Origin: CAUUFM01 sp041844335
Lineage (GTDB): Bacteria > Bacillota > Clostridia > Lachnospirales > Lachnospiraceae
DNA: 25,827 nucleotides
Direction: 5' to 3'
Assembly: GCA_041844335.1 (NCBI GenBank)
Contig: JBGZAX010000079.1
Coordinates: 1-25,827 of the forward strand
This document shows, piece after piece, positions 1-6,374 of this stretch. Position 1 is the stretch's first letter. The number at the start of each line of letters is the position of its first letter. Position numbers and translations under genes: made by a program. Under the pieces are notes generated by a model, which saw only the letters and a program-made list of their open reading frames with translations, was not told where the DNA came from and did no database searches.

Positions 1-1232
1 ATGCGGCGAGCCTTAATCAAAAGGCTATAAGAAAACACAACTTTATGTTTTCAGAAACTACCAGAATGGGAGAAATAACAGAGCAAAAACAGTCAGGCAG
101 ATGCTGGATGTTCGCCGCCTTAAATACCGCCAGAGTTGAGACTATGAATAAGCTTGATATGAAAACATTAGAATTCAGCCAAAATTATACTTTATTTTGG
201 GATAAGCTTGAAAAAGCCAACTATTTTCTGGATTCAATAATAGAAACGGCGAATGAGGATTTACAGGGACGACTTGTAAGTTTCATACTGAAGGATCCTA
301 TGCAGGATGGCGGACAGTGGGATATGTTTAGAGGAATACTTAAAAAATATGGAATAGTTCCGAAATATATGATGCCCGAAACCTATCATTCATCAAACAC
401 CTCGGTTTTATCTGCAAATCTTACAAGACGATTAAGGCGTGATGCCAAAATATTAAGAGAGGCTTATCAAAACGGCGAAAAAACTGAAAAGCTTTCGGCA
501 ATGAAAGAGGATATGCTGTATGAAATTTATAATATTTTAGCTAAAGCTCTGGGCGAACCGCCTACTGTTTTCGACTTTGAATATGAGGATAGAAACGAAA
601 AGTATCATGTGGACAGAGGACTAACTCCTATAGAGTTTTTCAATAAATATGTGGGCTGGAATTTAGACGATAAAATCAGCATAATCAATGCTCCTACAGA
701 GGACAAGCCTTATGAAAAGATGTATTCGATAAAGTATCTGGGAACTGTAAAGGAGGCAGGAGCAATAAAATATTTGAACCTGCCGATAGAGGAACTGAAG
801 TCTGCCGCAATTAAGTCCATAAAGGATGGTAATCCCGTGTGGTTTGGCTGTGATGTCGGTAAGATGTCGGATAGGGAATTGGGAATAATGGATTTGGACA
901 TATTTGACTATGATGAGGCATTAACTCCTATGGGAGAGTTTGACAAGGCGGCAAGGCTTGATTATCAGGAAAGTGTTCTGACACATGCTATGGTATTTAC
1001 GGGAGTGGATCTTGACGAAAATGAAAAACCGATTAAATGGAGAGTAGAGAACTCTTGGGGAGAAAAAAGAGGGAAGAAAGGTATTTTCTCAATGTCCGAT
1101 GAATGGTTTGAAGAGTATAACTATCAAATCATGGTGGATAAAAAATATCTTGATGAAAAATACATAAGGATTCTTGATATGGAACCTATAATGCTTGAGC
1201 CTTGGGATCCGTTCGGAGCACTTGCTTTATAA
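1..1232 (+). CDS. pepC: C1B family cysteine aminopeptidase (aminopeptidase C / bleomycin hydrolase), 5' truncated by the window
   Basis: Cytoplasmic papain-fold aminopeptidase that removes N-terminal residues from peptides; family members form hexameric barrels. The frame is open to the window edge: codons from base 3 read AASLNQKAIRKHNF before the ATG at base 45. The true start is therefore outside and perhaps 35-40 residues are missing. Numbered from the ATG at 45, the active-site Cys is C20 in QSGRCWMFA, the His is H314 in LTHAMVFTG and the Asn is N336 in VENSWG. All three catalytic residues are present. The C-terminus, EPWDPFGALAL, matches the conserved family tail that reaches into the active site. 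About 409 residues are visible against roughly 440-450 for the family. Two intrinsic terminators follow, so it is probably the last gene of its transcript. Confidence 0.96.
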   Translation, partial: AASLNQKAIRKHNFMFSETTRMGEITEQKQSGRCWMFAALNTARVETMNKLDMKTLEFSQNYTLFWDKLEKANYFLDSIIETANEDLQGRLVSFILKDPMQDGGQWDMFRGILKKYGIVPKYMMPETYHSSNTSVLSANLTRRLRRDAKILREAYQNGEKTEKLSAMKEDMLYEIYNILAKALGEPPTVFDFEYEDRNEKYHVDRGLTPIEFFNKYVGWNLDDKISIINAPTEDKPYEKMYSIKYLGTVKEAGAIKYLNLPIEELKSAAIKSIKDGNPVWFGCDVGKMSDRELGIMDLDIFDYDEALTPMGEFDKAARLDYQESVLTHAMVFTGVDLDENEKPIKWRVENSWGEKRGKKGIFSMSDEWFEEYNYQIMVDKKYLDEKYIRILDMEPIMLEPWDPFGALAL

Positions 1233-1280
1233 TGGGATGTCCTTTTCAGCTCACTTGACTGTAAGATAAGTACAACAGGG

Positions 1281-1332
1281 AGTATCGCAAAATAACTAAA
1301 TTCTAGTTCTGGAGCGATGCTTCTTTTTTTTT
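1281..1332 (+). terminator. Intrinsic terminator after pepC
   Basis: AGTATCGC (1281-1288) pairs with GCGATGCT (1314-1321) with one G-U pair. The inner arms AACTA and TAGTT around an AATTC loop extend the hairpin. A run of T (1324-1332) follows. It lies 48 nt after the pepC stop. Confidence 0.7.
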
Positions 1333-1363
1333 GCCAAAATAAAAATCAAGGAAAGCCTCCTTG

Positions 1364-1389
1364 CAGGTTCTTCGGAGCCTGTTTTTTTT
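1364..1389 (+). terminator. Second intrinsic terminator, UUCG tetraloop
   Basis: CAGGTTC (1364-1370), loop TTCG and GAGCCTG (1375-1381) form a 7-bp stem with one G-U pair and a UUCG tetraloop, followed by eight T. It is a back-up terminator for pepC read-through. Confidence 0.8.
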
Positions 1390-1401
1390 ATTTTTAGGCA
1401 T

Positions 1402-1454
1402 AAAAACGGAGCTGTTGCTCCACGGAGATTACTCATCTATTTTGCAACAGCCCC
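1402..1454 (-). terminator. Terminator for the leftward membrane-protein transcript
   Basis: Read on the - strand, GGGGCTGTTGC (1454-1444) pairs with GCAACAGCTCC (1418-1408) over 11 bp with one G-U pair. The 25-nt loop is followed by five T (1406-1402). The 5' arm lies inside the short reading frame that ends at 1437, so the hairpin overlaps that stop codon. Confidence 0.65.
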
Positions 1455-1523
1455 TGTCATTTTTTCATAAACCCTCAGCATCGGATCGATAAAACCTGCA
1501 GTTTTATACACAATCCTGTCATG
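1437..1523 (-). pseudogene. C-terminal fragment of an unidentified protein
   Basis: Directly after the membrane-protein stop, the - strand reads in one frame for 28 codons, ending RIVYKTAGFIDPML-RVYEKMTGAVAK and TAG at 1439-1437. The frame has an in-frame stop (TAA, 1526-1524) immediately upstream and no start with a ribosome binding site, so it cannot be a gene as it stands. The composition looks protein-like, and the terminator hairpin at 1402-1454 fits a gene that once ended here. I do not recognise the parent family. A chance open stretch of this length is possible. Confidence 0.3.
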
Positions 1524-1528
1524 TTAAG

Positions 1529-2560
1529 CTATTCCCAAAATATATGCTGTGCATATACTTCCAATTGATTCGGTCTATCATCACTGAAAAAAACAAGTTC
1601 TATTGTATATCTGTTCCAAATCATGTACGGATAGATCTGCATTTTGAGAGAATAATGTCCTTTTACTTTGGATTCTCGGTAACTGAGAGGAGAAAGCGAA
1701 AAAACATCTCTAACATTCTCATTTTCAAAATCGTCAGGAGATAATTTTGAAATATTTCTATCACATATTTTGACATGATCAATCATATTGCTTTTCGAGG
1801 TTATGCCGAAGTATGTAATAATGCAATCCTGCAGCCTTGCCTTGTCCTGATATCTCGGTGTCAAGTTCACATATCCATACCCTTTTCCGTCTTTGACAAG
1901 CTCAACCGTCTCCCCAAAGTAAAAATGGCTGTTTCTTTTATTTTCAATAATGTCGTTCGGAGTCCTTTCCGAAAAAGTAAACCCGTTTGAAAGCAATTCA
2001 TTCGCTGTCGTATGTCCGATAACAATCCTATGCTCGTCCACTTGAACAACAGGTGCTTTGACAGGAAGTCCCGTCATAGTCAGTGTCAGCGCACAGGCAA
2101 ATATTGACATTAAACACATACCGATTACGGCATTCGCAGCGGCTGAAGGATTTGATTGATACTTTGGTCTTCTTATTGCAGGAAATATAAAGCCCAAGAT
2201 CATTATCCCGAACCTAATAACAATCCTCACAAGAATAATTATGTAAAATCCCGTCCAAAGCCAAAACGCTATTTTGTCATTTACAAAATATTTGCCGCCA
2301 AAAATAAAATGTGCCGCTAACCCAGCTATTACTATGCCTATTATATAAGTATTGACTTCGTCTAATACAGATTTATCTGTAAAGTCTTTATATATGTCCA
2401 ATCCTCTGCCTCTTAGGGCATGTCCTATTTTATACATCCACTTGGGCACATCTCTGTTATTTTTCACCGCAATTGCAAGATAAATATATAAAAATATTGT
2501 AAAAGCTATGGTAAGTGTCATTGCAATAAAAAAAATCAGAGCCCCTATAAAAAATTTCAT
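1529..2560 (-). CDS. Hypothetical membrane protein with C-terminal extracytoplasmic domain
   Basis: Unrecognised 343-residue protein. The ATG at 2560 is chosen because GGAGG lies 9 nt upstream; an in-frame ATG 12 codons earlier has no comparable site. Hydrophobic segments are seen at about residues 3-32, 71-88, 96-126 (possibly two helices) and 142-163. The remaining ~170-343 part is soluble. It begins VDEHRIVIGHTTANELLSNG, which resembles a 'G-x-T-T-x-x-x-L-L-x-x-G-F' pattern that I have seen in clostridial secreted or membrane proteins of unknown role; that comparison is from memory. No catalytic motif is apparent. A sigma-A-type promoter lies about 290 nt upstream and a terminator lies just downstream, so it is probably monocistronic. 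Confidence 0.75.
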   Translation of the reverse strand: MKFFIGALIFFIAMTLTIAFTIFLYIYLAIAVKNNRDVPKWMYKIGHALRGRGLDIYKDFTDKSVLDEVNTYIIGIVIAGLAAHFIFGGKYFVNDKIAFWLWTGFYIIILVRIVIRFGIMILGFIFPAIRRPKYQSNPSAAANAVIGMCLMSIFACALTLTMTGLPVKAPVVQVDEHRIVIGHTTANELLSNGFTFSERTPNDIIENKRNSHFYFGETVELVKDGKGYGYVNLTPRYQDKARLQDCIITYFGITSKSNMIDHVKICDRNISKLSPDDFENENVRDVFSLSPLSYRESKVKGHYSLKMQIYPYMIWNRYTIELVFFSDDRPNQLEVYAQHIFWE

Positions 2561-2619
2561 CTTTAATCGCCTCCACTTCAAAAAATCATACACCACTCAT
2601 ATTTAATATTTATATCACT

Positions 2620-2850
2620 TTGACTTATTATTTTTATATATTTCAAAATAGCCTGTTTCTGTAACCAATGACATAATACTGTTCTTCTTTATCAATTACA
2701 AAGCACATTTTCCGCCTAATTCGTCGAAAACTTTAAATAGAAACTTTCGTTTCGCTTTCACGAACTATACTCCCTACCGAAAAACTCTTATTATCGGTAG
2801 TGTAAATTGCATATAATATTCGTTCACTGCTATATTCCGTCTTATTACCT
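2620..2850 (-). pseudogene. Decayed small coding region of unknown family
   Basis: Between the promoter at 2852-2880 and the membrane gene, the - strand carries protein-like stretches in shifting frames. One frame gives ERILYAIYTTDNKSF-SVGSIVRESETKVSI and a stop. Another gives VKAKRKFLFKVFDELGGKCA and a stop. The first frame then resumes with FVIDKEEQYYVIGYRNRLF, and a third gives GYFEIYKNNKSK. Joined, they could be one ~75-residue protein broken by frameshifts. I cannot name the family. A structured untranslated leader is the alternative; a 7-bp dyad (CTACCGA/TCGGTAG) lies at 2774-2800. Confidence 0.35.
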
Positions 2851-2851
2851 C

Positions 2852-2880
2852 ATTATAATACTATCAAAATTATTTAGCAA
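2852..2880 (-). promoter_or_regulatory. Sigma-A-type promoter, leftward
   Basis: On the - strand, -35 TTGCTA (2880-2875), a 17-nt spacer and -10 TATAAT (2857-2852). It points at the decayed frame and then the membrane-protein gene. Confidence 0.55.
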
Positions 2881-3009
2881 ATATAAATTATATTACATCA
2901 ACGATTTTTAACCAACTTTTCAAAAGTTCTTATATGCCGGTATAGCCTGCCTTTTCAGCCATTTCCGGCATTTTGTGTATCGGGAGATACTCACATATTT
3001 TCTTAAAGT

Positions 3010-3196
3010 CATACCTTTACAACAAGGTTGGGTGAAGCCGGTACGAATATCAAGCTCATACAAGATATCCTTGGTCATCAGGATATATCTACTACAATGA
3101 ATATCTATGCCGATGTGACGAAGGAGTTGCATGAGAAAGAGTTGGGCAACTTGGAGGCTTACTTCGCAAAACAAGTAATATGTGTTTCTTGGGTTC
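3010..3196 (+). pseudogene. Tyrosine recombinase (integrase) C-terminal remnant
   Basis: From the CAT at 3010 the + strand reads HTFTTRLGEAG, then TNIKLIQDILGHQD, then ISTTMNIYADVTKELHEKEL, ending GNLEAYFAKQ plus a few residues and TAA (3196-3198). This matches the end of an ICE/Tn916-type integrase: the HxxR of box II (HTFTTR), the LGH motif and the catalytic Tyr in MNIYADVT. The TAA at 3004-3006 is in frame just upstream, and the expected 'ISPHxLR' segment appears only in shifted frames (about 2990-3008). Most of the gene is gone. It marks the scar of an integrative element. Confidence 0.8.
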
Positions 3197-3268
3197 CGTA
3201 ACACGCTGCTTGTACAGGGCAAGCCCGCCAAGGACATGAACGAGCTGCTATTGGAAATCATGAAATAA
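3182..3268 (+). pseudogene. C-terminal fragment of a second, unidentified gene
   Basis: Overlapping the integrase tail in another frame, the + strand reads VFLGFRNTLLVQGKPAKD followed by MNELLLEIMK and TAA (3266-3268). There is no start codon with a ribosome binding site and a stop (3176-3178) lies just upstream. The composition is protein-like and its GC content is higher than the chromosomal genes here. It is probably the end of another mobile-element gene; family not recognised. Confidence 0.35.
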
Positions 3269-3290
3269 AGCCTGACCGCTACAAAAAATA

Positions 3291-3323
3291 TGAAAATCCC
3301 CCGAAGACAAAGCTTCGGGGGAT
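3291..3323 (-). terminator. Intrinsic terminator of the ATPase gene
   Basis: Perfect 11-bp stem ATCCCCCGAAG (3296-3306) / CTTCGGGGGAT (3313-3323) with a 6-nt loop. On the - strand it is followed by TTTTCATATTTTTTG. It lies 15 nt beyond the ATPase stop codon. Confidence 0.85.
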
Positions 3324-3337
3324 CGTTCATTAAGAAA

Positions 3338-4639
3338 TCAGATAAGCGTATCGTCCAATAGAAAGTCAAGGATGCCGATATTAATGATGCCATTGTCATC
3401 ATACCAACGCTTCCGAATATCGTGCCGAATGATGATTTTGGGAAAGGAGTCACCGGTCAGACTAAGAGGTTTGTTTTCAGCTGTAGCCTTTGCTTCGCTT
3501 CCAAGAGCATATGCAGACTGAATGTAGGTTTTTTTTCCACCGCATGTTGCAATGAAGTCTATTTCACGTGCGACTTGAACTACTTGACCGCTCTTGTTTT
3601 TTTCGGAGGAATAAACGATGCCGATATCTACCTCACAGCCACGGATGCGCAGGTCGTTATAGATGATGTTCTCCATGATATGCGTCATTTCCTGCTGACG
3701 AAATCCGATTCGAGCATTACGAAGTCCCAGATCATCGCAATAATACTTGTTTGGATAATCAAAGTAATCCTTGCCCTTCACATCGTAGCGGCGACACTCT
3801 TCAAACAGATAGGCGTCCGCCAAATGGCCGATATAAGCTTTGACGGTGTTAGGAGCAACCGTATTTTCTCCGGACAACTTCTGCCTAGAATTCAAGGAAT
3901 TGGCAATGTTGTTTGGATTGGTTAGCGACCCGATCGAAGAACACAATAAATCAAGCGTCGAAGAAAGGATATCCTCACGACGAATCCTTTTGCGCTCCAC
4001 GATATCTTTCAGATACACTTCTGAAAAGAGCGATTTGAGGTAATTCATTCTGGAGGTGTCGTCCGGCCTCGAAAGAATCAGCGGCATCCCGCCGTAGAAG
4101 GCATAATCATCAAACGCATCCTGCTTATCTCCGCCTACAGCGGCGTAGTATTCTGAGAAACTGAGCGGATGAACTCGTATCTCATCGCTCCGACCTCGGA
4201 ATTCAGTAAGAATATCGCTGGAGAGCATTTTGGAATTGCTGCCGGTTACGTAGATATCAAGATTGGAAAGAGAATTCAAATCGTTGAGCGCATCATAGAA
4301 CGTAATCTCTTTACCTTCGGGATTATAAGGGTTCGGCACCTCGTCCGACATTTGAATTTCATCGACGAATAAAAAGTAACGATCTGCCTGCCCTTCCACA
4401 CGTTCCCGTACCGCCTTGGCAAGCTCCAGCGGATTGCGATAACGAATATCTTTGGCAAGATCCAGCTCATAGGCAAGGATATGATCTTCAGCAATCTCTT
4501 GCTCCAGCAAATAATTTTTGAAGATGGTACGCAAAAGATAAGACTTTCCGCACCGGCGAATGCCGGTAATCACCTTCACCTGACCGTCCCACATATATGA
4601 GATGAGCTTTTGAAGATAGCTATCCCGTTTTATTTCCAT
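3338..4639 (-). CDS. AAA+ ATPase of the AAA_14/DUF4143 family
   Basis: 433-residue P-loop ATPase. The ATG at 4639 is chosen because GGAGG lies 8 nt upstream; an ORF extending 17 codons further has no such signal and would begin in the promoter region. Walker A is GIRRCGKS (residues 26-33), Walker B YFLFVDEIQ (88-96), and a sensor-like YVTGSNSKML follows near 130-139. The C-terminal half (from about 190) looks like DUF4143, which ends in a restriction-endonuclease-like fold in many members; EIDFIAT is compatible with that. Biochemical roles of this family are largely unknown. It stands alone with its own promoter and terminator. It is visibly richer in GC than the chromosomal genes and lies next to an integrase remnant, which suggests horizontal transfer. 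Confidence 0.9.
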   Translation of the reverse strand: MEIKRDSYLQKLISYMWDGQVKVITGIRRCGKSYLLRTIFKNYLLEQEIAEDHILAYELDLAKDIRYRNPLELAKAVRERVEGQADRYFLFVDEIQMSDEVPNPYNPEGKEITFYDALNDLNSLSNLDIYVTGSNSKMLSSDILTEFRGRSDEIRVHPLSFSEYYAAVGGDKQDAFDDYAFYGGMPLILSRPDDTSRMNYLKSLFSEVYLKDIVERKRIRREDILSSTLDLLCSSIGSLTNPNNIANSLNSRQKLSGENTVAPNTVKAYIGHLADAYLFEECRRYDVKGKDYFDYPNKYYCDDLGLRNARIGFRQQEMTHIMENIIYNDLRIRGCEVDIGIVYSSEKNKSGQVVQVAREIDFIATCGGKKTYIQSAYALGSEAKATAENKPLSLTGDSFPKIIIRHDIRKRWYDDNGIINIGILDFLLDDTLI

Positions 4640-4677
4640 TGAGGGCACCTCCGTTGAGAACTTGATAATATTTATAA

Positions 4678-4772
4678 TGCAACATCTCAATAGATATTAT
4701 ACTCGCCTGAACGGAAAAGTCAATATAATTGTTGAGAAGTAGGCTCAAAAATTAGTGCAACATCTCAATAGA
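4678..4772. repeat. Two 17-bp direct repeats flanking the ATPase promoter
   Basis: TGCAACATCTCAATAGA occurs at 4678-4694 and again, identical, at 4756-4772 (78-bp period). One copy covers the expected transcription start; the other lies upstream of the -35. The upstream copy is also a dyad, AACATCTC-AATA-GAAATGTT, with one mismatch. The layout fits an operator pair, possibly for looping repression, but repeats left by a mobile element are possible. Confidence 0.7.
4696..4723 (-). promoter_or_regulatory. Strong sigma-A-type promoter of the ATPase gene
   Basis: On the - strand, -35 TTGACT (4723-4718), a 16-nt spacer and -10 TATAAT (4701-4696). It lies about 57 nt upstream of the chosen ATG. 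Confidence 0.8.
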
Positions 4773-4837
4773 AATGTTACATAACCGTCGATGATAAATT
4801 CATCGGCGATCCAATCTATTTGAAGGAGGTTTTGCAA

Positions 4838-4930
4838 ATGACCAACGAAGAGTTGAATACCTCTTGCCCATTGTACCTTTATCTGCAAGAGTTTTTACAG
4901 CACATAAAGGCTTTTTTTCCTCAAAAGTAG
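4838..4930 (+). CDS. 30-codon ORF with a strong ribosome binding site; probable mobile-element remnant
   Basis: AAGGAGG (4822-4828) lies 9 nt before ATG 4838. The product starts MTNEELNTSCPLY and ends HIKAFFPQK with TAG at 4928-4930. The first six residues (MTNEEL) are a common start of small ICE-encoded proteins, as far as I remember. The rest matches nothing I know, and the ORF contains a terminator-like hairpin. Most likely the start of a lost ICE gene joined to unrelated sequence. A real leader peptide is an alternative. Confidence 0.35.
   Translation: MTNEELNTSCPLYLYLQEFLQHIKAFFPQK
4876..4918 (+). terminator. Terminator-like hairpin inside the 30-codon ORF
   Basis: CCTTTAT (4876-4882) pairs with ATAAAGG (4904-4910), with a short inner CTG/CAG pair, followed by C and seven T (4912-4918). 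It would stop rightward transcription before the SARP-like gene. Confidence 0.5.
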
Positions 4931-5031
4931 TAAATTGGCAGTAAATTTAATCTGTTCTCTTGCAAATATCCTTGTATTTCAAGGGGTTTGAGGGTTAATT
5001 ACTAAAGTTTACAGTAAAAATAGATTTTCTC

Positions 5032-5060
5032 TTGCTATTTCTATCCAAATCCGTTATATT
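5032..5060 (+). promoter_or_regulatory. Sigma-A-type promoter of the SARP-like gene
   Basis: -35 TTGCTA (5032-5037), a 17-nt spacer and -10 TATATT (5055-5060). This predicts a leader of about 85-90 nt that contains a 7-bp hairpin, ACTATCC (5108-5114) / GGATAGT (5123-5129), just before the ribosome binding site. Confidence 0.6.
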
Positions 5061-5153
5061 AATAATAACAAAATAACATGCGCTCAAAATAAACCGACAT
5101 TAATTGAACTATCCTTAAATACGGATAGTCCTTTCACAAAAGAGGTTACTAAT

Positions 5154-6374
5154 TTGGAAGAGATTAAAGTTAGGATGTTTGGACATTTCTCAATGGACTA
5201 TAACGGCATCATAATAGACGAAACAACCAGAAGCTCTAAAAAACTATGGCAGCTGTTGGAATACCTGATATATTTTAAGGATAGAGCCAATCAGGAGGAA
5301 GATATAGTAAAACTGCTTTGGGACAACTCCAAAAACAAGAATCCCCTGAATTCATTAAAAAACATACTATTCAGGCTTAGAAACATATTAGCTGATGCAG
5401 GAATAGAAAATGCAAAAAACATGATTGTCTACAGCAATTCTATGATCAGCTTTAATACAAAGCTGCCTGTTATCTGCGACTTTGAAGAATTCGAAAAGCT
5501 CTGCAAGCTTACCATAAATCCGGTACTCTCAGAGCATGAAAAAAGAGAAATATTAATAGAGGCTGTTAATATCTATAAAGGCGACTTTTTAAGCGGAAAA
5601 AAGGAGCTTGCTTGGGTTGCCCCTATAAATTCATACTACCGTTCGCTATACGTAAACGCCATAGAACAGCTGACAGAAATTCTGGATAACCAAAATGAAC
5701 ACGTGCTGCTATTAGAACTTCTTACATACTGCAAAACAATAGCTCCAAAAGAGGGGGCGGTGGCATACGGTCTGATTTTGGCAAATTTAAAGCTTGGAAA
5801 CGTACACGCCGCCCTTAAGGAATATAATAATTCCGGCAAAAACCTTTTAACAAATAAAAATAATAAGATGAGCAAAAAAGATCAAAAGCTCTATCATTTA
5901 ATGGTAAAATCCATCGGCAGCTACGAAAAAGATCTGTCCACTATCCAAAAAAACTTGGAGGTGATAAATTTAGACGTGGGTTGCTTGGAATGCCCGTATG
6001 AAATATTTAAAATTGTCTATATTCTTCAACAAAGAGATATGGAAAGGAATAACAACAGCGGCTTTTTGATACTCTTTACGTTTCCAAATCCCATAGATAA
6101 TTTAAATATTAAAAATGTGGATTTTAATAAGCTCAATAACTCTGCCATTTTAAACAAACAACATGGTCTTGATATCCTTAGAAACAGTATTAAATTTAAT
6201 TTACGTACCGGTGACGTAATGACAAAATATTCTAACAATCAATACCTTGTACTGGTTATGAACGTCTACGATAAAAAAGACGTAGAAAAAATCATAAACA
6301 GAATAACAAAAAAAATCAGTTCGAGATTAAAGACTCTTGATATAAAGCTTGAAACCACATTCAAAAAAATCTGA
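5154..6374 (+). CDS. SARP-like transcriptional regulator (winged helix + BTAD) with a degenerate cyclase-like C-terminus
   Basis: 406-residue predicted cytoplasmic DNA-binding regulator. The start is TTG at 5154 with AGAGG 8 nt upstream; the first ATG is seven codons in and lacks a site. Residues 4-101 form an OmpR/SARP-type winged helix (VRMFGHFSMDYNG, then LWQLLEYLIYF and SLKNILFRLRNIL). Residues ~107-255 fit the helical BTAD repeat region (EILIEAVNIYKGDFL). Residues ~275-406 resemble a GGDEF/nucleotide-cyclase fold (NLRTGDVMTKYSNNQYLVLV) but show no GGDEF signature, so this part probably binds a ligand or dimerises. Such orphan regulators are common in Clostridia; the target is unknown. 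Its stop codon directly abuts the stop codon of the convergent kinase gene, with no terminator between. Confidence 0.85.
   Translation: MEEIKVRMFGHFSMDYNGIIIDETTRSSKKLWQLLEYLIYFKDRANQEEDIVKLLWDNSKNKNPLNSLKNILFRLRNILADAGIENAKNMIVYSNSMISFNTKLPVICDFEEFEKLCKLTINPVLSEHEKREILIEAVNIYKGDFLSGKKELAWVAPINSYYRSLYVNAIEQLTEILDNQNEHVLLLELLTYCKTIAPKEGAVAYGLILANLKLGNVHAALKEYNNSGKNLLTNKNNKMSKKDQKLYHLMVKSIGSYEKDLSTIQKNLEVINLDVGCLECPYEIFKIVYILQQRDMERNNNSGFLILFTFPNPIDNLNIKNVDFNKLNNSAILNKQHGLDILRNSIKFNLRTGDVMTKYSNNQYLVLVMNVYDKKDVEKIINRITKKISSRLKTLDIKLETTFKKI

Noticed and set aside
1408..1454. GCAACAGCCCC arm as an insertion-sequence terminal inverted repeat
   Set aside because: It resembles some transposon ends, but the two arms lie only 25 nt apart, no transposase is near, and a terminator plus a coding reading of the same bases explain it better.
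2920..3453. 177-codon leftward ORF
   Set aside because: It spans the integrase tail, a terminator and the end of the ATPase gene in a wrong frame; the sequence has no family features and no ribosome binding site.
3422..3925. 167-codon rightward ORF opposite the ATPase gene
   Set aside because: Antisense shadow of a well-supported ATPase coding region whose motifs are on the other strand.
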